Assembly (NCBI GenBank): GCA_003550275.1 | Contig: QXCW01000002.1 | Coordinates: 1,736,001-1,800,000, forward strand | Direction: 5' to 3' | Length of the DNA stretch: 64,000 nt | Source: Flavobacteriaceae bacterium MAR_2010_72 | Lineage (GTDB): Bacteria; Bacteroidota; Bacteroidia; Flavobacteriales; Flavobacteriaceae | In this document: positions 9,441 to 17,471 of the stretch, in pieces | How the letters are laid out: each line of letters starts with the position of its first letter | Position numbering within the stretch: the first letter of the stretch is position 1 | Translations under genes and position numbers: made by a program | Notes under the pieces: generated by a model | Database searches by the model: none | What the model was told of the DNA's origin: nothing | Seen by the model: only the letters and a program-made list of their open reading frames with translations

Positions 9441-10874
9441 ATGAAAACAAAATGGGTGGCAACCCAAAATGCAGGAAAATTTAGAGCTGTATCCCGATAT
9501 CTGATACATCGGAGTTCGCTACTTTTAACCAGTATGGTTTTATTGTTAATCCTTTCATGTGCTAAAAGTGATGATCTGGAACCTGTTGACAATGAATTAC
9601 TTGTTGCTTCACAAAAGGCATCAAAACAAGAGTTAGCACATATGGTTTTGGTTTGGAATAAGGCCATGCAAGATCTATATACGTTTCCAAAAGGAGTAGG
9701 TACGCCACCAATCTCTACAGCTTATACCTGGTCTCTTGTACATTTAGCCATGCATGATGCACTCAATAGCATTACTCCAAGATATGAAACCTATGCTACT
9801 GTTTCCAGAGACAAAGATGCAGATCCTGATGCGGCAGTGGCACAGGCGGCATACGATGTAATTATGGCGGTAAATCAATTGCCTTTTGCATTTGCATTTG
9901 TTCCTCAAAATTTAACTAGTATCAATACATTATTGGAAACTACCCTTGACGCCATACCTGATGGTGATACAAAGACCAGAGGAATCGCTCAAGGTCACGC
10001 CGTTGCACAAGCCGTTATGGCTAAAAGAGCCAGCGATTTGCCACATTTGGGTTTGTTCTCGCCCAATCAGCCAGCAGACGGAACCCAGCCAGGAGAATAT
10101 CGCCATCTTCAGTTTAATGGAACAGCAACCAGTCCAAAAGGATTTGCGTTTCCAAATTTTCATAATCTTCAACCATTTTTCATGACAGAAAATGATATGT
10201 TAAGACCAGATCCACCTTATCCTGTAGATTCACCGGAATATGCATTAGATTTTAATGAAGTTAAAGCTATTGGTGCCGATAACAGCCTTGTACGTACTGC
10301 AGACCAAACAGAAATAGGAATTTTCTGGGCCGAAAATTCGAATCGTGCTTGGAATGATGTGGCTAGGAAGGTTTTGGAATCCTACAATCCACAATCTCAA
10401 AACGCTTGGAAAACGGCAAGGTATTTTGCTTTAATTCATGGTGCTATAGTCGATTCATATATATCTACAACTGAAAGTAAACGGTACTATTACAGTTGGC
10501 GACCAATAAGTGCTATTCAACTTGCAGACACCGATGGTAATGACAATACGGTTGCAGACCCTAACTGGGCACCATTATTCTTAACAGCTCCCGTACCGGA
10601 ATATCCTTCTGTACACGCCTTTACTGGAGGGGCGACAGCTCAAATCATTTATCGAATTTTTGATAATAAAGACAACTATAATTTTGAGCGAACTAGTGGT
10701 TACTTGCCTGGAGTAGTTCGCACATTTTCATCAATTTCTGATGCCGTAAGAGAAAATTCCTTATCTCACCTCTATATTGGGTATCATTTTAGACAAGCCA
10801 TTGATGTTGGAGAAGATCTAGGTAAAGCATTGGGTGATTATGTTTATGAGAATGCCCTTAAAGAGAAATATTAA
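9441..10874 (+). CDS. Vanadium-dependent haloperoxidase/PAP2 homologue, lipoprotein, altered active site
   Basis: The product has 477 residues. A 25-residue polar leader (KTKWVATQNAGKF...) precedes a hydrophobic segment ending in ILSCAKSDD (lipobox), so it is probably a lipoprotein. The vanadium/phosphate pocket of this superfamily is recognisable: Lys347 and Arg354 with the correct spacing of seven, then P-Ser390-Val391-His392, then His443-x5-His449. The canonical pattern is PSGH and Arg-x5-His, so Gly is replaced by Val and the second Arg by His. It may be a phosphatase or haloperoxidase with changed activity, or inactive. The leader is shared with the gene at 12008. Confidence 0.85.
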   Translation: MKTKWVATQNAGKFRAVSRYLIHRSSLLLTSMVLLLILSCAKSDDLEPVDNELLVASQKASKQELAHMVLVWNKAMQDLYTFPKGVGTPPISTAYTWSLVHLAMHDALNSITPRYETYATVSRDKDADPDAAVAQAAYDVIMAVNQLPFAFAFVPQNLTSINTLLETTLDAIPDGDTKTRGIAQGHAVAQAVMAKRASDLPHLGLFSPNQPADGTQPGEYRHLQFNGTATSPKGFAFPNFHNLQPFFMTENDMLRPDPPYPVDSPEYALDFNEVKAIGADNSLVRTADQTEIGIFWAENSNRAWNDVARKVLESYNPQSQNAWKTARYFALIHGAIVDSYISTTESKRYYYSWRPISAIQLADTDGNDNTVADPNWAPLFLTAPVPEYPSVHAFTGGATAQIIYRIFDNKDNYNFERTSGYLPGVVRTFSSISDAVRENSLSHLYIGYHFRQAIDVGEDLGKALGDYVYENALKEKY

Positions 10875-10891
10875 TATAAGTAAAATGGAGG

Positions 10892-10921
10892 CAGCCTTAA
10901 ATGCACAATAATTTAGGGCTG
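10892..10921 (+). terminator. Hairpin downstream of haloperoxidase homologue
   Basis: CAGCCTTAAAT and ATTTAGGGCTG pair over 11 positions (one G-U) around an 8-nt loop, followed by a weak T-rich stretch. Likely transcript end. Confidence 0.5.
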
Positions 10922-11038
10922 TTATCCTTTCATGAAACAAATTGAATTGGTTTGACACAGGTCATTCCTTGGATTATAAGTGATAATTAAATGCCATTAA
11001 AAACATTTGTCGCCCATTTTCATGTCTTTATCTACTTT

Positions 11039-11082
11039 CATTAGCCCTTTGTCGCTAATGTCACATTAGCACAGAGCTAATG
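11039..11082. repeat. Nested palindrome of four CATTAGC/GCTAATG boxes
   Basis: The 7-mers CATTAGC (11039), GCTAATG (11054), CATTAGC (11064) and GCTAATG (11076) alternate, so each half is a hairpin and the two halves also pair with each other. It lies 65 bp before the lipoprotein gene at 11147. It could be a paired operator or a cruciform-forming RNA/DNA element. Confidence 0.6.
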
Positions 11083-11146
11083 ATTAAATTTAAATAGGTG
11101 ATACCAATATCATTCTTTTACAAAGACCTCTTTAAAAGTTATTAAA

Positions 11147-11989
11147 ATGAAAACAACACATACATTCTTGACAGTTTTGACAGCTTGTTTAATTCTTATG
11201 AATTGCTCAAGTGATAATGATGAAAGCATTTCTCAACCCGAAAATGAGAATCCACCTGAAATAATTAATCCATTGGATATAGACATCCCCATGGAACCAC
11301 TTGCTACTATCGGGGCTGTAGAAATAGCAGGGTTGCCTAAAATGTTAAAAAAAATCTCTGATGGGAACCTCATATTCTGGGCTCAATATTACTATAGACC
11401 CGATGGTCAATTACTTAAGATGAAATATCGTTATATAAACCCTGAATCCACAACCATATATGCCGATACCTACCATTACGATTCAGATGGAAGACTAATT
11501 AAATTGGATGGTCACGATAGTTATGACTTTTATTGGGATCAAGGACGTATTGTTAAGGCACATAGATATAATGGCATGTGGTATGGCAAATCTGACATCT
11601 TTTACGAATACAACAACGAAGGACAACCTATTGAAAAACTAGAAATTAATACTGATTTTAATTTTAAGGAAAAGTTACACTATACCTATTTCGAAAATGG
11701 TGATTTAAAGTCAATAGTACAGTATGGTGACTATGACGGAAGTGGTGTTTTTATAAACTATATGGAGACAAACTATACAAGATATAATGGGGATATAAAT
11801 TTGTTTCCAGAGCTGCAAATCATCCCTGGGCAAAATGGGCAAAAACACTTTCCTTCGACTATGGAATTAATATACACTGTAGCAACAGGTTATGATTTGC
11901 ACGAAACTTATACTTATAAACACGACACCTTTGGAAGAGTGATCCAGAAACAAAGTGGTAGCAATAAGATTCTCTATGAGTACTATTAA
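11147..11989 (+). CDS. Lipoprotein of unknown function (family B, copy 2)
   Basis: The product has 280 residues and starts with a lipoprotein signal (LTVLTACLILMNCSSDNDE). It aligns along its length with the product at 8587: both have PMEPLATIGAVEI/PMESLTDIGAIAI, a YYYRPDGQLLKM-type segment, and the same YEYY end. The repeated Tyr-rich strands look like YD/RHS-type units. It is followed after 18 nt by a gene with the same leader that follows copy 1, so the block of lipoprotein plus downstream leader was duplicated. Function unknown. Confidence 0.8.
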   Translation: MKTTHTFLTVLTACLILMNCSSDNDESISQPENENPPEIINPLDIDIPMEPLATIGAVEIAGLPKMLKKISDGNLIFWAQYYYRPDGQLLKMKYRYINPESTTIYADTYHYDSDGRLIKLDGHDSYDFYWDQGRIVKAHRYNGMWYGKSDIFYEYNNEGQPIEKLEINTDFNFKEKLHYTYFENGDLKSIVQYGDYDGSGVFINYMETNYTRYNGDINLFPELQIIPGQNGQKHFPSTMELIYTVATGYDLHETYTYKHDTFGRVIQKQSGSNKILYEYY

Positions 11990-12007
11990 CAAAAAATATT
12001 ATTGGTT

Positions 12008-12709
12008 ATGAACACAAAATGGGTGGCAACCCAAAATGCCGGAATAATTGTAGTCGTTTCCCAGTCTATGAAAAACTGGGGACTGTTACTTTCAATTTGT
12101 GCGTTATCATTAGTCATTTCTTGTACTAAAAGTGATGATTTGGAAACGATTGCTAATGATTTACCTTTTGAAGATGAATTACCTATTGAAGATGACCCAC
12201 CCAATAACAGTGAATCCATTATTGTTTATACTGATATTGAGCCCGATTACGTGAGTGTTAATTTCAACGATTTTTATAATCTGGATTTAAACAATGATTT
12301 AGTCATTGATTATACGCTGAAGTCGCTTAAAGATTCGAATGATGAATGGTTTGAAATACGTTCAAATAACAATGTTAACGCGTGTGTTTCAGTCACCCCA
12401 TGGTATTCACACCCTGTCCCTCTAAACATGGATACTGTAATTTTTAACCCTTCCGGCTTTTTAAATGGGGAAAGCTATGTGTCTTGGGGATTTTTTATTG
12501 TTGGAGATTGTTTTGGAGGAGAAGGAGGTTGCAGTGCAGATTGGAAAGATAAGACTGATAGGTACCTTGGTTTAAAATTTATTATAGACGGTAAGTTGCA
12601 TTATGGATGGGCGCGATTGGATGTCATTAGCACATCAAAATGGGCTATTAAGGACTACGCCTATAATGCAACACCTAATAAGCTAATTCTTGCGGGTCAA
12701 AAGGAATAA
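12008..12709 (+). CDS. Lipoprotein with the body of the T9SS protein and the leader of the haloperoxidase homologue
   Basis: The ATG at 12008 gives 233 residues. The first residues (NTKWVATQNAG ... VISCTKSDDLET) match the leader of the product at 9441 almost word for word. From VYTDIEPDYVSVNFNDFYNL to YAYNATPNKLILAGQ it matches the T9SS protein at 7704. The C-terminal sorting domain is absent, so this version should be a membrane-anchored lipoprotein while its paralogue is secreted. The chimera indicates recombination between exported-protein genes. Function unknown. Confidence 0.8.
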   Translation: MNTKWVATQNAGIIVVVSQSMKNWGLLLSICALSLVISCTKSDDLETIANDLPFEDELPIEDDPPNNSESIIVYTDIEPDYVSVNFNDFYNLDLNNDLVIDYTLKSLKDSNDEWFEIRSNNNVNACVSVTPWYSHPVPLNMDTVIFNPSGFLNGESYVSWGFFIVGDCFGGEGGCSADWKDKTDRYLGLKFIIDGKLHYGWARLDVISTSKWAIKDYAYNATPNKLILAGQKE

Positions 12710-13131
12710 CGGTTTTAATCTATAAATACCAGAACTATAAAAACTAAATGGGTTTCAACGCAACCAAGACTGAACCAAAGTTCTGTTCTTTTAATTAGTG
12801 AGTTAATATGAGGTATTCCTTTTGCTACTATAAGCAATTGTTTAGAAGAAATCACCTTTTGGGAAAGACGTATTTCGTATCAAAAAAATGCATACATTTA
12901 GTCTATCCTTGATAACAGATGGGCATAGTTCAAGAGTTGACCGAAAGGCAAGGAATAACCCCCAAATTGGATATTGATTTGAATCCCATTCATTGAACTA
13001 TTCAGTTTGGGGTTTGTTATGCCCAATTGGTAAATTAAAATTATTGAATCAGTACTAAGTCAACTGGTTGCAATAAATAGTAAAATCCATAAAGGCTAGC
13101 TTTAAATTACGTTTTATTAAAATTATGTGTT
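12710..13131 (+). other. Intergenic region with a decayed gene start
   Basis: About 420 bp without an intact gene. It holds the leader relic at 12737-12811 and an inverted repeat near 12957-13018 (CCCCCAAA against TTTGGGG). Nothing else was recognised before the TonB receptor gene. Confidence 0.5.
12737..12811 (+). pseudogene. Relic of a third exported-protein leader
   Basis: Reading from ATA at 12737 gives IKTKWVSTQPRLNQSSVLLI and then a stop at 12809. This matches the MKTKWVATQ... leader of the genes at 9441 and 12008, with the start codon changed to ATA and the body lost. Confidence 0.6.
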
Positions 13132-15363
13132 ATGAAATTATCAGCCATTGTATCGCTTTCCGCTTTCTTTTTAATACAGGCTATTTCGGCGCAAACTGAA
13201 AGTGAAGAAAAAACCATCCAAACCGATACCCTTTCAGAAGTGATCATCACAAGTCTTTTACGCCCCGAAAAAATAACGCGTGCTCCGGCTTCGGTACAAG
13301 TATTAACGGCTAATGATCTTAATCGTTTTGCAGGATCTAACATTGGTGAATTGATTTCAACCTTGCAAGGAGTGGAATTTACACGCTACGGTGTTGATGG
13401 TACAACCTTTAATGCTAGAGGTTTGAACAGTGCCTTCAACAACAAAATACTACAGATTGTTGACGGACGTATCAGCACTGCTGCCTTAAGTGGCGGCATA
13501 CCTGTATTTAATAATGGGACAACGATAAAGGATGATGTTCATCAAATGGAAATTGTGGTAGGACCACAAACCGCACTGCACGGACCCAATGCGCATAATG
13601 GGGTATTTAATACCATTACCAAAGATGCACGCCTGTACCCAGGAACATCAGTAGCCTTGAGCGCAGGTAGTCAGTACCAATTTAGTGGCAGGTTTCGGCA
13701 TGCCCAAAAAATCAATACTAACTGGGCTTGGAAAGTTACAGGAGAATATGCTACTGGACAAGAATTTGATTTTGTGGATAGTGTGTATGTAGGTATGCCT
13801 CCTAGAGGCATACCAGAACGGAATGTCGATTATGATTTTCGTCACATGCGTGGTGAAGCCCATGTGTATTACAACATCAGCCCAAAAACCGAAATTGTGG
13901 TCTCAAGCGGTGCAAGCAACAACAATTTTTTACAGGTCACTACAAGTGGGCGCAATCAAATGAGAGGCGTAACTTATACTTTTCTACAGGCCAAATTTAG
14001 AAGTCCTCATTTCTATGCTAATGTGTACAACACTTGGGGAAGTCTTGGTAAAAGCTATAGCATTTCTGCTTACACGCAAACCTATTGGATGCGGTCACAA
14101 CCTGGCCCTTTATTTTTACCTTCTGATGAGGCGGAACAATTTGCTTTAAATAGTACACGTTTTAAAGAGAAAAGTAGGCGATTCAATGCAGATGTACAAT
14201 ATCATACCAACTTTTCTGAAGCTGGATTATTTCTCGTAGCAGGATTGGACTTTGAACAAGCACGGCCTAACACAACCGACGGAACAACCTTGGTAGGAGA
14301 AGCTAATGAGATTTCCGTATCACAAGTAGGAGCCGTTTTACAGCTAGAAAAAACGCTTCCAATGGAGATGCGTCTTATTGGCGCCCTTCGGTTTGACAGC
14401 AATGATAATTTCAACGATCTAGTGGCACCAAAACTTACCTTGGTCAAAGACTTTGAAGTAGGCAATATTAGATTAGGTTGGGCCAAAGCCTATGCACTAC
14501 CATCTATACAAAATCAATACGCCAGTATTCGTGATTTCTTTTTTGGTAATGGTGGAACAGGTATAAGGTATATTCCTAACAATTCGCAGGTGAATGACCC
14601 AGCATCTGTACGCACAACCCAACCATTAAAACCCGAAGAAGTGAACACTTGGGAATTTGGAATTAAAGCGAAGCCTGCCGAAAACCTTTGGATAGATGCC
14701 AGTGCCTATTATGGTGCGAGCAAAAACTTTATCACACCTGCATTGCCCGTTGGTGGAAGAGCCCTTTCCGTAAATGGTATTGAAGTTACACACAACCCCA
14801 TGTTCGCGGGTACCGAAAATAATGGTACCTTACAGGGCGCTACTTTTTTCACCTTTTTTAATTACGGCAAAGCAAAGGTGTATGGTTTAGACCTTGGCAT
14901 GAATTATACAATTGCTCCTTCGGTTCAATTGGCACTTAAATATTCGTGGCTTAATGCTGAATTTGATGAAAATGATGCTAATAATGATGGGGTAATTAGC
15001 CCAAGTGAAAAAAGCATCAATGTACCAAATCATAGGGGAGTGGCCATGCTGACGATTCAAAACCTATGCAAGGATCGCCTGGAGTTGTCATTTGGTGCAC
15101 GAGTGGTACAGAAATACGATTTTTATAGTGGCAGTCAGGTAGGTAGTGCTGAAGGTAAAGGAACCAGAACACCTCCAACAAACTTTAATTATGGGCCACT
15201 AGGCGGGTTTAGCACTTTTGAAATTAGTTCAGACTATCGCTGGAGCAAAACTGTAGCATTTAATTTTAATATGACCAACATTTTTAATACCAAACAGATC
15301 GAGTTTGTAGGCGCTCCGTCCATAGGCCGTTTGGCTATGGCCGGTATCAAGGTAATCGATTGA
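13132..15363 (+). CDS. TonB-dependent outer membrane receptor
   Basis: The product has 743 residues with a signal peptide (SAIVSLSAFFLIQAISAQ) and a likely TonB box near residues 32-40 (DTLSEVIITS). A plug domain covers about 45-170 (SVQVLTANDLNRF, GVEFTRYGVDGTTFNARGLN, VVGPQTALHGPNAHNGVFN). A 22-strand barrel follows, ending in the typical aromatic-rich strand. There is no N-terminal carboxypeptidase-like domain and no SusD partner nearby, so it looks like a lone siderophore, vitamin or small-ligand receptor rather than a glycan utilisation pair. The ligand cannot be inferred. A strong terminator follows. Confidence 0.92.
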   Translation: MKLSAIVSLSAFFLIQAISAQTESEEKTIQTDTLSEVIITSLLRPEKITRAPASVQVLTANDLNRFAGSNIGELISTLQGVEFTRYGVDGTTFNARGLNSAFNNKILQIVDGRISTAALSGGIPVFNNGTTIKDDVHQMEIVVGPQTALHGPNAHNGVFNTITKDARLYPGTSVALSAGSQYQFSGRFRHAQKINTNWAWKVTGEYATGQEFDFVDSVYVGMPPRGIPERNVDYDFRHMRGEAHVYYNISPKTEIVVSSGASNNNFLQVTTSGRNQMRGVTYTFLQAKFRSPHFYANVYNTWGSLGKSYSISAYTQTYWMRSQPGPLFLPSDEAEQFALNSTRFKEKSRRFNADVQYHTNFSEAGLFLVAGLDFEQARPNTTDGTTLVGEANEISVSQVGAVLQLEKTLPMEMRLIGALRFDSNDNFNDLVAPKLTLVKDFEVGNIRLGWAKAYALPSIQNQYASIRDFFFGNGGTGIRYIPNNSQVNDPASVRTTQPLKPEEVNTWEFGIKAKPAENLWIDASAYYGASKNFITPALPVGGRALSVNGIEVTHNPMFAGTENNGTLQGATFFTFFNYGKAKVYGLDLGMNYTIAPSVQLALKYSWLNAEFDENDANNDGVISPSEKSINVPNHRGVAMLTIQNLCKDRLELSFGARVVQKYDFYSGSQVGSAEGKGTRTPPTNFNYGPLGGFSTFEISSDYRWSKTVAFNFNMTNIFNTKQIEFVGAPSIGRLAMAGIKVID

Positions 15364-15402
15364 AGTGGTTGCTAGCTACTCTAATTTAGGACATATATAA
15401 AT

Positions 15403-15434
15403 AAAAAAGGCAAACGAGAATGTTTGCCTTTTTT
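15403..15434 (+). terminator. Rho-independent terminator after TonB receptor
   Basis: Perfect 13-bp stem AAAAAAGGCAAAC/GTTTGCCTTTTTT with a 6-nt loop and T tract. It would also work in the reverse direction. Confidence 0.9.
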
Positions 15435-15665
15435 GCCCCAAATCTACCATAAACTTAACCTACTTATGTTATGGTGAGCCGAATATAAAAGTCTTTTATA
15501 AATAATTTTAATGTCATCGCTATAAAACCTAGTTATCCGTTTAACGGTAATAAAATTGAAAACTCATATGAATAGCTGATGTCCTTCCTTAAATAATACA
15601 AGGATGAATATGTAAAAAGGCAGGTGAAAGGTTTCTGATAGGCTAGTCATAACCCATCCTGAAAG
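15435..15665. other. Intergenic, nothing recognised
   Basis: No gene, repeat or RNA structure was recognised in this AT-rich space between the terminator and the convergent HxlR gene. Confidence 0.4.
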
Positions 15666-16034
15666 TTATTCTATCACTTCCCCCTTTTCATTGGCTACAA
15701 TTTCCCCCCAATCGGCAATCGAGGTGAGCACAGGAGCCAAACTTTCACCAAAAGGAGTTAAAGCATATTCCACTTTTAATGGCGGTTTTTTAGTAAAGAC
15801 TTTACGCGTAATTAATCCATCCTCCTCCAATTGTTTTAATTGTAAACTTAAGGTCCGTTCAGTAATGGTTGAAATTAATTTATAGAGTTCGTTATAGCGC
15901 TTTTTACCATCGACAAGATAAATTAAGATCACACTTTTCCATTTGCCACCAATTAATTCCATTGCAACACTCGTGGAGCATGAAAACAATTTGTCGTTAT
16001 ACTTTATCAGTCGTTTTTTCTGATCTATTGCCAT
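15666..16034 (-). CDS. HxlR-family transcriptional regulator
   Basis: The product has 122 residues and is a single winged helix-turn-helix domain. Family features are a Cys near the N-terminus (FSCSTSVAMELIGGKWKSVI), the recognition region RYNELYKLISTITERTLSLQ, and a wing with KPPLKVEYALTPFG. HxlR regulators often sense electrophiles or redox state through the N-terminal Cys, here Cys19. It is divergent from a quinone oxidoreductase-type gene. Two identical ACTATA-N5-TATAGT palindromes lie at the two promoters, which predicts self-repression and repression of the neighbour. Confidence 0.93.
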   Translation of the reverse strand: MAIDQKKRLIKYNDKLFSCSTSVAMELIGGKWKSVILIYLVDGKKRYNELYKLISTITERTLSLQLKQLEEDGLITRKVFTKKPPLKVEYALTPFGESLAPVLTSIADWGEIVANEKGEVIE

Positions 16035-16056
16035 ATCATTCGTAAAAGTTGTTCGG

Positions 16057-16087
16057 CAAAAATAAATGACTATACTTAATTATACAA
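16057..16087 (-). promoter_or_regulatory. Bacteroidota-type promoter of the HxlR gene
   Basis: On the minus strand, TTG (16087-16085), 20 nt, then TATTTTTG (16064-16057) match the TTG-N19/20-TAnnTTTG pattern. The predicted leader is about 16 nt. Confidence 0.7.
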
Positions 16088-16103
16088 CTATATTTTTTAT
16101 AGT
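16087..16103. promoter_or_regulatory. HxlR operator 1
   Basis: Perfect palindrome ACTATA-N5-TATAGT touching the -33 element of the HxlR promoter. The same 17-bp pattern recurs at 16223. Confidence 0.7.
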
Positions 16104-16189
16104 ATGTTTTATGCTTTATAAACATTTGGTTTTAAGCTATATAAAACTTTATTCATAAAAATTAATGATACTATCATTATTGACCGTTA

Positions 16190-16220
16190 TTGTATGAAAT
16201 AAAAACTAGTATTACTTTTG
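16190..16220 (+). promoter_or_regulatory. Bacteroidota-type promoter of the oxidoreductase gene
   Basis: TTG at 16190-16192, 20 nt, TACTTTTG at 16213-16220. The predicted transcription start near 16226 falls inside operator 2. Confidence 0.7.
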
Positions 16221-16222
16221 TC

Positions 16223-16239
16223 ACTATACTTTTTATAGT
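16223..16239. promoter_or_regulatory. HxlR operator 2
   Basis: ACTATA-N5-TATAGT palindrome covering the predicted transcription start of the oxidoreductase gene, the place expected for a repressor site. Confidence 0.7.
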
Positions 16240-16267
16240 TTAATTTATTACATAAAAAAAGAATCAG

Positions 16268-17209
16268 ATGAAAGCCATAATTTTAGAAAACGCTGGAGGA
16301 GTTGAAAATTTAATTATCAAAGATATTGCACAGCCAACCCCAAATGACCATGAGGTTTTAGTTAAAGTCAAAGCCATTAGTGTCAACCCAGTTGATTATA
16401 AGGTACGAAGAAACAATGACGTTATTGATAAGTTTATGGGCAAGGAACGTCCTGTAATTTTGGGATGGGACATTGCCGGTACTGTAACAGCAGTTGGTAA
16501 TAAGGTAAGTCAATTTAAAACGGGAGATCAGGTGTTTGGAATGGTGAATTTCCCTGGCAAGGGTAATGCCTATGCCGAATATGTTGCGGCTCCCGAACAT
16601 CATTTAGCCATAATACCTTCAAGTATTTCATTTGAGGTAGCGGCTGCTAGTACCTTGGCGGCATTAACGGCATTACAAGTTTTACAACCTCGGGTAAAAA
16701 AGGGTGATCGTGTGCTTATTCATGCCGGTTCTGGTGGTGTAGGGCATTTTGCCATTCAAATAGCAAAAGCTTTAGGGGCCTATGTGGTTACAACAAGTTC
16801 TGCAAAGAATAAGGATTTTGTCATGGCCTTGGGAGCCGATGAGCATATCGATTATAAGGCCCAAGCTTTTGAAGACGTTTTGAGTGATATGGACTTTGTT
16901 CTAGATATGTTTAGAGGATCAATTTTATTCAACTCCCTAAAGGTAACCAAAGAGGGTGGTACGGTGATTTCCTTGCCCACTGGTGATTTTGATGAACAAA
17001 CTATTGCGCTTGCAAAAGCTCGCAAAATCAATTTATCATGGGTACTGGTACAGTCTAGTGCAAAAGATATGAATACCTTGGCCCAAATGTTACAGGAGGG
17101 AAGCCTAAAACCCCATGTGTCAAAACTAATTCCGTTTGCTAAAATGGATCAAGCCCATCTTGAACTCGAAAGCGGTAGGACCGTAGGCAAGATCGTGGTT
17201 AGCGTATAA
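16268..17209 (+). CDS. Quinone oxidoreductase-like NADP-dependent zinc-free alcohol dehydrogenase family protein
   Basis: The product has 313 residues, the usual length for QOR-type medium-chain reductases. The N-terminal GroES-like domain shows VLVKVKAISVNPVDYKVRR and GWDIAGTVTAVG. The Rossmann domain shows the nucleotide loop HAGSGGVGHFAIQIAKALGA. The zinc-binding Cys cluster is absent, as expected for quinone or enone reductases. It is divergent from the HxlR regulator with which it shares paired operators, so it is probably induced by electrophilic quinones or enones. Cytosolic; exact substrate unknown. Confidence 0.92.
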   Translation: MKAIILENAGGVENLIIKDIAQPTPNDHEVLVKVKAISVNPVDYKVRRNNDVIDKFMGKERPVILGWDIAGTVTAVGNKVSQFKTGDQVFGMVNFPGKGNAYAEYVAAPEHHLAIIPSSISFEVAAASTLAALTALQVLQPRVKKGDRVLIHAGSGGVGHFAIQIAKALGAYVVTTSSAKNKDFVMALGADEHIDYKAQAFEDVLSDMDFVLDMFRGSILFNSLKVTKEGGTVISLPTGDFDEQTIALAKARKINLSWVLVQSSAKDMNTLAQMLQEGSLKPHVSKLIPFAKMDQAHLELESGRTVGKIVVSV

Positions 17210-17253
17210 TATTATCCTTTTAATTATAGCTCGTATTAATTACAGTAAAATAT

Positions 17254-17279
17254 GCCCCAATGGTCTCAACTGTTGGGGC
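17254..17279. terminator. GC-rich inverted repeat between convergent genes
   Basis: GCCCCAA and TTGGGGC pair around a 12-nt loop. No clear T tract, so termination is only likely. Confidence 0.45.
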
Positions 17280-17471
17280 AATTAAGTTGTTTCACCGTAA
17301 TTCAGCATGATATCCTAGTTTAAATAAATAGAACTTGACCAAAGCGCTATTGACATTACAAACAAAATTTTCATCAGACAAAAGAAGTTAGGGGCAATAG
17401 TTACCTGAACATCTTTAGCAAAATGTATCACTCAATCTCATTTAATTATTTTACTTTTCAGAAAGGCAGAT

